Shown: positions 1-9,105, numbered from the stretch's first letter. The stretch is DNA of 64,000 nt from an uncultured Cetobacterium sp. (GCF_945952365.1 NZ_CAMFHX010000001.1:62001-126000), one strand, 5' to 3'. Notes: generated by a model not told the origin, from the sequence alone. Program-made: numbers and translations.

Positions 1-1253
1 CTTATATCTGTTCCATTAATTTTAATACTTCCCGCAGTTATATCGTAATATCTTGGCAGTAAGTTTACTAGAGTAGTTTTTCCACTTCCACTTTTCCCAA
101 CTAAAGCTACAACCTCTCCTGCTTTTACATTCAATGTAAAGTTTTTAAGAACTTTTTCATCTCCATCATCATATTTAAAATCAACGTTATTAAACTTAAT
201 AGTTTCTATAATCTCTGGAACCTCTTTTGGAGTTTCTCCTATATAATCAACCTCTAAATTTACATCTAAAATCTCTATAACTCTATCAGCTGAAGGTAGT
301 GCTTCTTGCAACTCACTATTTCTTTTTATTAAAGTTTTCAGTGGTTGTTGCATAAGTCCTATCGCTGTTATAAATGATATTAAATCTCCTGGAGTCATTG
401 TTTGAGCAACTATTATTTGATATCCTCCATAAGCTGCAACTAACAATATCATTATTGTTGATAAAACCTCATTTATCGGTGAAACTTTTGCTTTTATCTT
501 TGTAGCTTTATATATCTTATCAAACTCGTCCTGAGTTACACCTCTATAGTTATCTATCATCTTCTCACTTCTATTAAACCCCTTTATAACAGAGATTCCA
601 GATAGTGACTCTTGAACGAAAGCTGTTACATCTCCAACAGTATCCTGTCTAATTCTTCCAGATTTTCTAATCTTTTTAGTATACTTTTTTACCAATGATA
701 AAATAGCTGGTAAAACTGTCAGTGATATCAATGCCAAAATGAAATCCACTTGGAACATTCTAACTAAAAGCGCTATAACTGTCACAAACTCTTTTAGCAT
801 ATCAAATAACATAAACCCAATTCTTCCTAAAGTTGTTGAATCTCCAGAAAGTCTAGCCATTAAATCCCCAAGCTTATTTTGTTTGAAATAAGCTAAAGGT
901 AAGTTTTGTAGATGCGAAAAAACATCTATTTTAATATCTCTTCTAATTTTTTCTGTTATGTATCCAGAATAAACATCTGAGAAATAGTTTGTAATAACTT
1001 TTAAAATTGTAGAAAAGAATATAGCCCCTATTACAATTGACATCATTTTAGAATTTTTTGCAACAAGAACATCATCTATTAAATATTTACTAAGCCAAGC
1101 TGGTACAGCACTCATTAAAGAGGTAACTGTAGATAATATTATTACACCTAACATAGCCATTTTATATTTTAAACTATATCTTAAAAAAGTTTTTAAAGAT
1201 TTATTTTTAAAAAACCCCATTATTTTCGAATCTATTTTATTAACTTTTTCCAT
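1..1253 (-). CDS. msbA: MsbA-type lipid A/lipid exporter ABC half-transporter (3' end cut off by window edge)
   Basis: This is an ABC exporter half-transporter with the membrane domain fused to the ATPase. It begins with ATG at 1253 (MEKVNKIDSK). About six transmembrane helices follow, then the linker and the nucleotide-binding domain with Walker A (GKSGSGKTT, near residue 385). The reading frame runs out of the window, so the signature, Walker B and H-loop are not visible. It starts 1 nt after the lpxB stop, as last visible gene of the lipid A operon, which supports flipping of the lipid A core across the inner membrane (inference from family and context). Other MsbA-like multidrug exporters cannot be excluded, but the operon position makes this the best reading. 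Confidence 0.85.
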   Translation of the reverse strand, partial: MEKVNKIDSKIMGFFKNKSLKTFLRYSLKYKMAMLGVIILSTVTSLMSAVPAWLSKYLIDDVLVAKNSKMMSIVIGAIFFSTILKVITNYFSDVYSGYITEKIRRDIKIDVFSHLQNLPLAYFKQNKLGDLMARLSGDSTTLGRIGFMLFDMLKEFVTVIALLVRMFQVDFILALISLTVLPAILSLVKKYTKKIRKSGRIRQDTVGDVTAFVQESLSGISVIKGFNRSEKMIDNYRGVTQDEFDKIYKATKIKAKVSPINEVLSTIMILLVAAYGGYQIIVAQTMTPGDLISFITAIGLMQQPLKTLIKRNSELQEALPSADRVIEILDVNLEVDYIGETPKEVPEIIETIKFNNVDFKYDDGDEKVLKNFTLNVKAGEVVALVGKSGSGKTTLVNLLPRYYDITAGSIKINGTDI

Positions 1254-1254
1254 T

Positions 1255-2325
1255 CTATTTTCCTTTCAATAAAAATTCAGCATACCTTTTTGTAATGTCT
1301 GTACCTGAAAGTTTCTCTCTTATTCTCTCTATATCTTTTTGAACAGAGTCTAAATCTTTTAAAATTATTTTCATGCTCTTTTCTATCTCATTTGCATTAC
1401 ACTCTTTTTGAAGTAGCTCTGGGAAAACTTCCTCATTCAATGTTAAGTTTGGCAGTGATACAAAACCAACATTCAGAATATATTTGGCTATAAAATAGTT
1501 TATAAAATTAGTTTTATAAACAACAATCGTAGGTATACCTAGCAGTGCTAACTCTAAAGTTACCGTTCCTGACGCTGCTATTGCAATTTTACTTTTTCTT
1601 ACTGCTGATGATAAAGTCAAATCATAACTAATCTCTAAGTTACTATATTTTGTTAAATCCTCATCAATCCATTTCAGATGATCTTTCGAAGATAGTTTTA
1701 AAAGATAACTTTCACTTTTATTTCTTTTTACAATCTCTAAGAAATCAGGCATTAAAGATTTTATCTCCTGTTTTCTACTTCCAGGCAATAAAAGAATACT
1801 TTTATTTTCTCTTTCTATATTTTGATATCTCTCTGTGAAAGGATTTCCATAATAAATCGCATCCACTCCATGACTCTTATAAAAATCAACTTCCCAAGGA
1901 AATATAACCATTATATGGTCAGCTAATTTTAACTTTTCAATTCTTTTCTCCCCCCAAATCCAAAGTTTTGGTGGAATATAGTAAAATACTTCGATATCCT
2001 CAATCTCTTTTTTTAGCATCTCTAAAAATTTAAGATTAAATCCTCCATAATCTACCATAATAACTTTTTTTATCTCTTCTTTTTTTATAAACTCTAAATA
2101 CTCTAGTGCTTTATTTTTTAGATAACTATATTTTTTTATAGCTTCTGTAAATCCCATAATTGAGAGTTCGTCTATATCTTGAATAATATTGACACCTGCA
2201 TTTTTAGAGTGCTTTCCAGCAACTCCATAAAATTGCACACTTCCATCCAACTCTTTAGCCTCTTTAACTAAATAAGATAGATGTAAATCTCCTGATACCT
2301 CTCCTGTTGAAACAAATATTTTCAT
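1255..2325 (-). CDS. lpxB: Lipid-A-disaccharide synthase
   Basis: LpxB is the GT19 glycosyltransferase that joins UDP-2,3-diacylglucosamine and lipid X into the lipid A disaccharide on the inner face of the cytoplasmic membrane. Seen: N-terminal STGEVSGDLH (residues 6-15), the family hallmark; a second half with the nucleotide-binding motif LLLPGSRKQEI (about 178-188); and ASGTVTLELALLGIP, the donor-binding region. At 356 aa it is close to the usual 370-390. Its ATG overlaps the end of lpxI by 4 nt (ATGA), so translation is probably coupled. Confidence 0.95.
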   Translation of the reverse strand: MKIFVSTGEVSGDLHLSYLVKEAKELDGSVQFYGVAGKHSKNAGVNIIQDIDELSIMGFTEAIKKYSYLKNKALEYLEFIKKEEIKKVIMVDYGGFNLKFLEMLKKEIEDIEVFYYIPPKLWIWGEKRIEKLKLADHIMVIFPWEVDFYKSHGVDAIYYGNPFTERYQNIERENKSILLLPGSRKQEIKSLMPDFLEIVKRNKSESYLLKLSSKDHLKWIDEDLTKYSNLEISYDLTLSSAVRKSKIAIAASGTVTLELALLGIPTIVVYKTNFINYFIAKYILNVGFVSLPNLTLNEEVFPELLQKECNANEIEKSMKIILKDLDSVQKDIERIREKLSGTDITKRYAEFLLKGK

Positions 2326-3125
2326 ATTTTCACTCCAATAATAAAGATATTATTTTTTTCTGCTAACTCTATACACTCTTTCATATCCAAGAATAACATT
2401 TTATTAGCTTCTGCTACTATCCCTTTAGCTTTTATTTTAACAGCTCTTTTCACTGTTTCAATTCCTACAGCAGGAATATCTACTCTCATATCTTGTTGAG
2501 GTCTTGCCATTTTTACTATCACACAACCCTCGCCTGCATACTCTCCAGCTCTATCAATTGTTTTATCAGTTCCCTCTATTCCTTCTAAAGCAACAACAGA
2601 GGATTCTTTACAAACAACAGTTTGCCCTGCATCAACTTCACTTAAAGCTTTTGCAGCTTCTGTTCCTATTTTGAGTGTTTTCTCATCCTCTTTAGTAGGT
2701 TTAATAGACGTGTAACATCTCTCTTTAAACATCATATCACCTAAAAGATGATTTTGAGGTAATACTTTTATTTTGTTTAATCTTAAAAAAGAGATTACTC
2801 CAAATAAAAGTGTTTCATCTTTCTTATCTGGTAGCTTCTCCATTAATCCTTCACCAAAAGAATCTAACTTCATCTCTTGGAAGAGTATTGACTTTTCAAC
2901 TTTTCCAAGCATAACTACCTCTTTAATATCATTTAACAGTAAAAATTTTGTAATTTTTCCAATCTCTCCAATATTAAATCCTCTATAATTTTTATGAGAT
3001 TTAATCTCCTCTTCGATAGTTTCAAATAATCCTATTAAGTATACCTCTATCCCTTTAGCCTCAGCTTCTCTAAGGAAATATAGAGGTAACTTCCCGTTAC
3101 CTACTATTATTCCAACTTTTTTCAT
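2322..3125 (-). CDS. lpxI: UDP-2,3-diacylglucosamine pyrophosphatase LpxI
   Basis: LpxI (DUF1009 family) cleaves UDP-2,3-diacylglucosamine to lipid X and UMP, the fourth step of lipid A synthesis, and replaces LpxH in organisms that lack it. Seen: N-terminal GIIVGNGKLPLYFLREA (residues 5-21) and the C-terminal DUF1009 half with DAGQTVVCKESSVVALEGIE and the GxxVVKMARPQQDMRVDIPA region. Length (267 aa) fits the family. The gene overlaps lpxA by 1 nt and lpxB by 4 nt, placing it exactly between the preceding and following pathway enzymes. Confidence 0.95.
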   Translation of the reverse strand: MKKVGIIVGNGKLPLYFLREAEAKGIEVYLIGLFETIEEEIKSHKNYRGFNIGEIGKITKFLLLNDIKEVVMLGKVEKSILFQEMKLDSFGEGLMEKLPDKKDETLLFGVISFLRLNKIKVLPQNHLLGDMMFKERCYTSIKPTKEDEKTLKIGTEAAKALSEVDAGQTVVCKESSVVALEGIEGTDKTIDRAGEYAGEGCVIVKMARPQQDMRVDIPAVGIETVKRAVKIKAKGIVAEANKMLFLDMKECIELAEKNNIFIIGVKI

Positions 3126-3898
3126 TATCTTGTAATCCCCCTATTACTATCTTTTATGAAGTCTACAAGATATTTTATATTTTTATCCTCTGGGAATGTA
3201 GCCTCTAATTCAGCTAAAGCATCCTTCAGTGGATTTCCATTTCTAAATATTATTCTGTAAGCTTTTTTCAGATTTGAACGATCCTCTTCTGTGAACCCTT
3301 TTCTTCTAAGCCCAACTGTATTCAATCCTCTTATTACAGCTTTGTTTCCTTCAGCCATAACAAATGGACAGATATCCTGGTTTATTGCACTTCCTCCACC
3401 TGTCATAGAGTATGATCCTACTCTACAGAATTGATGAACTGGTGTTAATCCACCTATTATTGCAAAGTCATCCACTGTAACATGACCAGCTAAAGTAACT
3501 CCATTAGCTAATATGCAATTGCTTCCAACAATAACATCATGAGCAACGTGAACGTAAGCCATCAATAAGTTGTTACTTCCAACTCTTGTTTCCCATCTAT
3601 CATCTGTTCCTCTATGAATTGTTACAAACTCTCTAATACTATTATTATCTCCAATTATAGTTTTAGTTGGTTCTCCTTTATATTTTAAATCTTGAGAAGC
3701 CTTTCCTATTGAAACAAAAGAGTAAATTGTATTATTCTCTCCTATCTCTGTTATTCCTTCAACTACAACGTGAGATTGTAACTCTGTATTTTTTCCTATT
3801 TTAACATCTTTCCCCACTATACAGAAAGGACCTATCTTAACTCCAGGTTCCAGTATCGCTCCATCCTCAACTATAGCAGTGCTATGTATTTCAGCCAC
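3125..3898 (-). CDS. lpxA: Acyl-ACP--UDP-N-acetylglucosamine O-acyltransferase
   Basis: LpxA transfers a 3-hydroxyacyl chain from ACP to UDP-GlcNAc, the first step of lipid A synthesis. The N-terminal two thirds are hexapeptide repeats of a left-handed beta-helix (for example IHSTAIVEDGAILEPGVKIG). YVHVAHDVIVGSNCILANG (about 116-134) holds the catalytic histidine region; the C-terminal helical domain with GLRRKGFTEE follows. 257 aa is the usual length. It lies between fabZ (19 nt upstream) and lpxI (1-nt overlap). Confidence 0.96.
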   Translation of the reverse strand: MAEIHSTAIVEDGAILEPGVKIGPFCIVGKDVKIGKNTELQSHVVVEGITEIGENNTIYSFVSIGKASQDLKYKGEPTKTIIGDNNSIREFVTIHRGTDDRWETRVGSNNLLMAYVHVAHDVIVGSNCILANGVTLAGHVTVDDFAIIGGLTPVHQFCRVGSYSMTGGGSAINQDICPFVMAEGNKAVIRGLNTVGLRRKGFTEEDRSNLKKAYRIIFRNGNPLKDALAELEATFPEDKNIKYLVDFIKDSNRGITR

Positions 3899-3917
3899 TA
3901 TTTTTTCACCCTACTCT

Positions 3918-4343
3918 CTATTTGTCCATTATAGTAAATGTAAACGATGCTTCTGTTACAACTTTTCCATCTACTTTTGCTACTCCTGTAGCTTTTACTA
4001 TATTTCTTCTTAATTTATCTACTTGTACTTCATATATTAATTGGTCTCCTGGTCTAACTGGAGCCTTAAATTTTACTCCTTCTATAGCTGCGAAGTAAGG
4101 AACTTTTGATCCTGAATCATCAAGTATTAAAACTCCTAAGCATTGAGCCATTCCTTCAACGATTAAAACACCTGGCATAATTGGATGTCCTGGGAAGTGA
4201 CCATTAAAAAACTCCTCATTTACTGTTACGTTTTTTAATCCTCTTATTTTTTGTCCTTCTACATCCATCTCTAAAATTCTATCAACTAATAAAAACGGAT
4301 ATCTGTGTGGTATTCTCTTCATTATCTCCATAACATCTAACAT
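3918..4343 (-). CDS. fabZ: 3-hydroxyacyl-ACP dehydratase
   Basis: FabZ dehydrates 3-hydroxyacyl-ACP in fatty acid elongation, competing with LpxA for the same 3-hydroxyacyl-ACP pool. Seen: IPHRYPFLLVDRI at the N-terminus and the hot-dog active-site motif HFPGHPIMPGVLIVEGMAQ (residues 49-67) with the catalytic His and Glu. 141 aa is normal. The start overlaps the end of lpxC by 7 nt, the classic lpxC-fabZ-lpxA order. Confidence 0.96.
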   Translation of the reverse strand: MLDVMEIMKRIPHRYPFLLVDRILEMDVEGQKIRGLKNVTVNEEFFNGHFPGHPIMPGVLIVEGMAQCLGVLILDDSGSKVPYFAAIEGVKFKAPVRPGDQLIYEVQVDKLRRNIVKATGVAKVDGKVVTEASFTFTIMDK

Positions 4344-5179
4344 ATTTCTTCCTCCTGCTTTTTAAGTAATTTTGCAAATTCTATATCTAAAGCATGTCCT
4401 GCTTTAATAGCTATTATGTGCCCTTTGATCGGTTTGTTTAAAACCTTTAAATCTCCAATTAAATCAAGTATCTTATGTCTTACAAACTCATCCTCATATC
4501 TCAATCCACTTGGATTTAAAACACCATCTTTTTTTACAACAATAGCATTATCTAAAGTTCCACCTAAAGCTAAGTTGTTTTTCTTTAAATAATCAATCTC
4601 ATAGTCAAATCCAAAAGTTCTAGCGTTAGCTATCTCATTTTTATAAGACTCCATATTTAAAACAACTTCTAACATTTGGCTTTTTAAAAACGTATGATCA
4701 AACTTTATAGTGTAAGTAACTTTATATCCATCAAATGGTAGTGCTACAATATGTTTATCTCCTACCGTTAAGTTCAGTGGTGATTTTATAACAATCTCTT
4801 CAATCTCCTCTTCTAACTCTTTCACTCCAACACTCTCAATAACTTCTATAAAAACTTTAGCACTTCCATCTCCTATTGGTAATTCGTTACCATCTAGTTC
4901 AACTACTAAATCTGTTATTTCTGCTATATAAAGTGCTGATAAGAAGTGTTCTATTGTATAAACTGCTGCTCCGAACTCGTTTTTCAGATTCGTTCCTCTT
5001 GTTAGATCAAACGTATTTTCTAAAGACATTGAGATTATATTTTTTCCCTCTTCTAAATCAACTCTTTTAAAAATTATTCCACCTTTTTGGGCTGGAACTA
5101 ATCTCATTTTAATCTCTTCTCCTTTATGAAGTCCAATCCCGTTATATTGAACCTCTCTGTTCAGAGTTTTTCTTTTCAT
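4337..5179 (-). CDS. lpxC: UDP-3-O-acyl-N-acetylglucosamine deacetylase
   Basis: LpxC is the Zn-dependent deacetylase that commits UDP-3-O-acyl-GlcNAc to lipid A. Seen: TIEHFLSAL (around residue 76) with the catalytic Glu and a zinc His; VRHKILDLIGDL (around 228-239), giving the second zinc His and the Asp; and KAGH near 262, the catalytic histidine. 280 aa is slightly short compared with the usual 300. It sits 18 nt downstream of pcrA in the same direction. Confidence 0.96.
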   Translation of the reverse strand: MKRKTLNREVQYNGIGLHKGEEIKMRLVPAQKGGIIFKRVDLEEGKNIISMSLENTFDLTRGTNLKNEFGAAVYTIEHFLSALYIAEITDLVVELDGNELPIGDGSAKVFIEVIESVGVKELEEEIEEIVIKSPLNLTVGDKHIVALPFDGYKVTYTIKFDHTFLKSQMLEVVLNMESYKNEIANARTFGFDYEIDYLKKNNLALGGTLDNAIVVKKDGVLNPSGLRYEDEFVRHKILDLIGDLKVLNKPIKGHIIAIKAGHALDIEFAKLLKKQEEEIC

Positions 5180-5197
5180 AAAATTCTCTCCTTTGAA

Positions 5198-7387
5198 CTA
5201 TGCTTTAGTTAAAAATTTCGTAGCTAAAACTAAAGCAATCTCTTTTTTCCCATCTACAAATTGAACTCCTATTTTTTTCTCTGATATCTCTACCACTTTT
5301 CCTAGTCCAAATTTTGTATGCATTACTTTCTCACCCATTTTAAATGGCGAATTTGCAATATTTTTCATCTTTTTTAAATCACTTGCATCTATAACATTTT
5401 TAAACCCTGTTACTTTTTTTGTTTCAGTTGAAATTCTTGATTTAGGCAGAAGCTCTTCAACTTTTCTTTCCTCTTCAACAACCTCTCTAGGTAACTCATC
5501 TATAAACCTAGACTTTATCTTACCTAAAAACTCGCCATATACAAATCTACTTTTAGCATAACTCATATATAACTTCTCTTCAGCTCTCGTTATAGCTACA
5601 TAACAAAGTCTTCTTTCCTCTTCTAACTCTTCAGGATTGAAGAGAATCTTTTTAGACCCTGGGAATATATCATCCTCTACTCCAGTTAAAAATACAACTG
5701 GAAACTCCAATCCTTTTGAGTTGTGAATAGTCATAAGTTTTACATAGTCTACATCAGTATTTAAATCATCTGTTGCACTCACTAAAGAGATATTCTCTAA
5801 ATACTCTCTTAAAGTTAGGAAATCTACTGTTTTTTCTAACTCGACGATTGAGTTCTTCAACTCTTCAACGTTTTCTATTCTTCCCTCAGCTTCAACTCCA
5901 TAAGTTGAATTTAAGTATGAGAAATATCCGACTCTTCTTATAAGTTCGTCATATATCTCACTCACAGACCCATCATTTGTTAGCTCTATTAAATCAGTTA
6001 GTGTTGTATACAGCTCATCTAAAGCAATTTTAACTCCAGCTGTCAATCCTGGAATATCACTTCCTTTTCCAAGAGCTTCAAACATTGAAATTCCACTTTC
6101 ATTTGCAAAATCTCTGATTTTCTCTATACTTTTATCTCCTATTTTTCTTTTAGGAACATTTATTATTCTATTTAAATTGATTGTATCTTGAGGATTATTT
6201 ATAACTGTTAAATAAGCTACAACATCTTTTATCTCTGCTCTTTGATAGAACTGCATTCCACCAAAAACCTTATATGGAATATTGTATTTTAATAACCCTT
6301 CTTCAAAAAGTCTTGACTGAGCATTTGTTCTATAAAGAACTGTAAAATCTTTATAAGCTTTTCCAAGATTTTTTCTTTTTATAATCTCCTCGATTACATA
6401 GTTTACTTCTGCTCTTCCATCTAGACACTCTTTAACTGTTATAAGCTCCCCTTGAGGTTTCTTAGTCCAAAGGTTTTTATCTTTTGAAGTTTTGTTATTT
6501 TTTATTACCTCATTTGCTGCTGTTAAAATTGCAGATGTCGAACGATAATTTTCCTCTAGTTTTACAACTAAGGCATCTTTATAATCCTTCTCAAAATCAA
6601 GTATATTTTTTATATTAGCTCCTCTAAATCCATATATACTTTGATTTTCATCTCCAACTACACATATATTTCTATACTTAGCAGCTATTTTAGTTATAAT
6701 GTTGTATTGGATATTATTTGTATCCTGATACTCATCCACCATAACATATTGGAATTTATCCTGTAACTTCTCTAAAACTTCAGGTACATCTAACAATTTA
6801 TGTAGATTTACCAATATATCTGAGAAATCCATTCCATTATTTTCTTTTAAAACTCCATTATATCTTCTATAACACTCTAAAATTATTTTATAGTTGTTAT
6901 CAAATCTATTTTCTTTTTCATAATCAGATACACTTACACTATTTTCTTTTAACTTTGAGATTATTGATACAACTGCACCCTCTGTTAAAGTTTTATCTCC
7001 AACAACAAGCTCTTTCATTATAGCTCTAATAACTCTTTTCTGATCGTCTGTGTCGTATATTGTAAAGTTAGCTCCATAACCTAGTTTATCTCCATAAACT
7101 CTAAGTAATCTTACTCCAAACGAGTGGAATGTTGATATCATAGCTTTATGTGCATCATCACCTATCAGTGACTCAACTCTCTCTCTCATCTCTTTAGCGG
7201 CTTTATTTGTAAATGTAACTGCCAGTATTTTATACGGAGAGATACCTTTTTCATTTATCATATGAGCTATTCTGTAAGTTATTGTTCTTGTTTTCCCTGA
7301 CCCAGCTCCCGCTAATATTAGAAGTGGACCCTCTATTTTTTGAGCTGCTGCTCTTTGCTTTTCATTTAATTTATCTAATATACTCAT
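5198..7387 (-). CDS. pcrA: UvrD/PcrA-family superfamily I DNA helicase
   Basis: This is a 3'-5' SF1A helicase for nucleotide excision and mismatch repair and replication-fork maintenance. Visible motifs in order: Q-motif LNEKQRAA, Walker A AGAGSGKT, motif II DEYQDTN, motif III GDENQSIYGFRGA, motif IV LEENYRS, motif V TIHNSKGLEF, and motif VI VAITRAEEKLYM. The C-terminal tail contains MGEKVMHTKFGLGKVVEI, the Tudor-like PcrA C-terminal element that binds RNA polymerase in Gram-positive PcrA, which favours pcrA over uvrD/rep. ATG at 7387 follows AAAGGAG. It is the promoter-proximal gene of the lipid A operon. Confidence 0.93.
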   Translation of the reverse strand: MSILDKLNEKQRAAAQKIEGPLLILAGAGSGKTRTITYRIAHMINEKGISPYKILAVTFTNKAAKEMRERVESLIGDDAHKAMISTFHSFGVRLLRVYGDKLGYGANFTIYDTDDQKRVIRAIMKELVVGDKTLTEGAVVSIISKLKENSVSVSDYEKENRFDNNYKIILECYRRYNGVLKENNGMDFSDILVNLHKLLDVPEVLEKLQDKFQYVMVDEYQDTNNIQYNIITKIAAKYRNICVVGDENQSIYGFRGANIKNILDFEKDYKDALVVKLEENYRSTSAILTAANEVIKNNKTSKDKNLWTKKPQGELITVKECLDGRAEVNYVIEEIIKRKNLGKAYKDFTVLYRTNAQSRLFEEGLLKYNIPYKVFGGMQFYQRAEIKDVVAYLTVINNPQDTINLNRIINVPKRKIGDKSIEKIRDFANESGISMFEALGKGSDIPGLTAGVKIALDELYTTLTDLIELTNDGSVSEIYDELIRRVGYFSYLNSTYGVEAEGRIENVEELKNSIVELEKTVDFLTLREYLENISLVSATDDLNTDVDYVKLMTIHNSKGLEFPVVFLTGVEDDIFPGSKKILFNPEELEEERRLCYVAITRAEEKLYMSYAKSRFVYGEFLGKIKSRFIDELPREVVEEERKVEELLPKSRISTETKKVTGFKNVIDASDLKKMKNIANSPFKMGEKVMHTKFGLGKVVEISEKKIGVQFVDGKKEIALVLATKFLTKA

Positions 7388-7403
7388 TTTTTTCTCCTTT
7401 AAA

Positions 7404-7433
7404 ATTATACCATAGAAACGTATTATTCTTCAA
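7404..7433 (-). promoter_or_regulatory. Promoter of pcrA-lpx operon
   Basis: On the minus strand TTGAAG (7428-7433), an 18-nt spacer, and TATAAT (7404-7409), ending 16 nt before the pcrA ATG. It lies between the pssA terminator and pcrA. Confidence 0.75.
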
Positions 7434-7438
7434 ATAAA

Positions 7439-7480
7439 ATACCCGATTTTCCAATAGTTTTTTTGGATTTTATCGGGTAT
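7439..7480 (-). terminator. Intrinsic terminator after pssA
   Basis: Inverted repeat ATACCCGAT / ATCGGGTAT with an inner TCCAA/TTGGA pairing, followed on the minus strand by TTTTATTT. It separates pssA from the pcrA promoter. Confidence 0.8.
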
Positions 7481-7496
7481 CATCGTTAATTATTTT

Positions 7497-8213
7497 CTAT
7501 TCAAGTTCCTCTTTTGATCTCTCCGAGAAAAACTTTATTAAATTTACTAAAATATAGTAACATGTAACTATAAACATACTATATTTCAGCGTAACTAATA
7601 TTACCACAACAAATGGTAACATAAGTTTTTTAGGAACAAATCCAAACACCTTATCTGGAGTCTTAAATGGAATTGTACTTACCATCAATATGGCTGCTAA
7701 TAAAGTTAACCCTACAAAAGCTTCTATTGAAAAGAGATTCATTCCAAAACTTTCTTTCATCGCTTCAACAAACAGAAGATATGAACAAACTACTGACGCT
7801 CCAGACGGAATAGGCATTCCACTAAAGTCATCTTTTTCACTTGAAGCTGTCGTCACTATGTTAAACTTTACCAATCTCATAACTCCACATAACGCATATA
7901 TAAACGATATAGGAACTACAAATGATTTTATGCTATTTAATCCTAGTGCATTAAGACGTGAGTAAACTAATATTGCCGGTGCTAATCCAAAAGTTATTGC
8001 GTCACAGAAAGAGTCAAACTCTTTTCCGAATTCACTAAATGCATCTAATTTCCTTGCTGTTTTTCCATCCAAACCATCGCAAACCATCCCCAAAATTATA
8101 AACCAGATAGCTTTTGAATAATCCCCCGCTATAGAAGCTGTGATGCTTAGATATCCTAAAAACATATTCGCTGCTGTAATTGCATTAGGTGCAATATACT
8201 TTCTTTCTACCAT
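7497..8213 (-). CDS. pssA: CDP-diacylglycerol--serine O-phosphatidyltransferase
   Basis: This membrane CDP-alcohol phosphatidyltransferase makes phosphatidylserine, the precursor decarboxylated by Psd (encoded at 18043-18939). The family motif reads CDGLDGKTARKLDAFSEFGKEFDSFCD, with the DG...AR...G...D...D pattern around residues 45-70. About six to eight hydrophobic segments follow. I chose ATG at 8213 (MVERKYIAPN), which follows AGGGAG. A longer GTG start at 8258 falls inside the probable promoter -10/-35 and is unlikely. Length from 8213 is 238 aa. Confidence 0.92.
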   Translation of the reverse strand: MVERKYIAPNAITAANMFLGYLSITASIAGDYSKAIWFIILGMVCDGLDGKTARKLDAFSEFGKEFDSFCDAITFGLAPAILVYSRLNALGLNSIKSFVVPISFIYALCGVMRLVKFNIVTTASSEKDDFSGMPIPSGASVVCSYLLFVEAMKESFGMNLFSIEAFVGLTLLAAILMVSTIPFKTPDKVFGFVPKKLMLPFVVVILVTLKYSMFIVTCYYILVNLIKFFSERSKEELE

Positions 8214-8245
8214 CTTTAACCATCTCCCTATTTTTACAAATCTAT

Positions 8246-8277
8246 TTGATTTTATCACAAATGTACGATAAAATCAA
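8246..8277. promoter_or_regulatory. Palindromic face-to-face promoter pair for pssA and the S4-domain gene
   Basis: An 11-bp perfect inverted repeat, TTGATTTTATC (8246-8256) and GATAAAATCAA (8267-8277). Each strand reads TTGATT, 17 nt, TAAAAT, so each arm holds the -35 of one direction and the -10 of the other. Both predicted start sites lie upstream of the chosen start codons (8213 minus, 8321 plus). Confidence 0.6.
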
Positions 8278-8320
8278 CTTATCTATGTTTTTCAAAATAT
8301 TTAAGAGAAAGAGAGATTTT

Positions 8321-9097
8321 ATGAATAAAAACTATTTTTTTAATCTTTTCAAAGGAGAGGATGAGTTTCTAATTGCGTCTATTTTCGAGGATATATCTCT
8401 ATGTATAGATATCGATTACCCTGTTTATGGAACAACTTTTTTACCACCTCAAATTGCGAGTAAACTTTGTGAATTTTGTAGCTCTATCGGGCTCCAAACT
8501 AAGAGTTTTAGTTTAACTCAAAGTAGTGAAAAAAAGCTGATTGTATTCACTCCAAAAGATTTTGATATCTCTACACTAGATTCACCTGTAACCTATTTTA
8601 AAATCGACGCCAGTAATAAATTCAAAACTTTACAGCATAAAGATTTTTTAGGATCAATTATGAGTCTTGGTCTAAAAAGAGAGGGGTTAGGTGATATCTT
8701 AGTTAAAGATAATATCGGTTACTGTGTCGCTTTAACTGATATTTACAATATTATTTTTAACTCTTTAGAAGGAATAAATACAATCCCTATAAAAATTAAA
8801 GAGCTTTCCTCTTCAGAGATTCCAGAACCTCAATTTAAAGAGTTCACTGATACAATTCCATCTTTTAGATTGGATTCTATAATTGCATCTATCGGTAATT
8901 TTTCAAGAAATGTCAGTGTAAATTTGATTGAAAGTGGAGATGTTCTCGTTAACTACTCTATTGAAAAAAGTAAAAGTAAAACTGTTGAAATTGGCTCAGT
9001 CATAACTATCAGAAAAAAAGGAAAGTTTATCTTAGAGCAAAATCTAGGGGAAAACAAAAAAGGAAAATTTAAAATTCTAATCAAACAATACATTTAG
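8321..9097 (+). CDS. YlmH-like S4-domain RNA-binding protein
   Basis: The 258-aa protein resembles the YlmH family of RNA-binding proteins; in Gram-positives ylmH sits near divisome genes and has been tied to ribosome-associated quality control. Seen: the central motif LGSIMSLGLKREGLGDILV and a C-terminal S4 domain with SFRLDSIIASIGNFSRNVSV, NLIESGDVLVN and VEIGSVITIRKKGKFIL. I start at ATG 8321 (MNKNYFFNLF) because an AAGAGAAAGAGAG stretch precedes it; a longer frame upstream crosses the promoter. The next gene begins 8 nt downstream, so they are cotranscribed. Confidence 0.8.
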   Translation: MNKNYFFNLFKGEDEFLIASIFEDISLCIDIDYPVYGTTFLPPQIASKLCEFCSSIGLQTKSFSLTQSSEKKLIVFTPKDFDISTLDSPVTYFKIDASNKFKTLQHKDFLGSIMSLGLKREGLGDILVKDNIGYCVALTDIYNIIFNSLEGINTIPIKIKELSSSEIPEPQFKEFTDTIPSFRLDSIIASIGNFSRNVSVNLIESGDVLVNYSIEKSKSKTVEIGSVITIRKKGKFILEQNLGENKKGKFKILIKQYI

Positions 9098-9105
9098 GAG
9101 GAAAA

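Noticed and set aside
1650-1838. Small plus-strand frame inside lpxB and the many similar antisense frames
   Set aside because: They lie wholly opposite recognised genes, have no ribosome-binding site and encode low-complexity Phe/Leu/Ser-rich products expected as shadows of AT-rich genes.
8214-8258. Extended N-terminus of PssA from GTG 8258
   Set aside because: The extra 15 codons run into the palindromic promoter and would start at or before the predicted transcription start; ATG 8213 has AGGGAG.
8189-8320. Longer N-terminus for the S4-domain protein
   Set aside because: It overlaps pssA and the promoter; the family motifs begin after ATG 8321, which has a ribosome-binding site.
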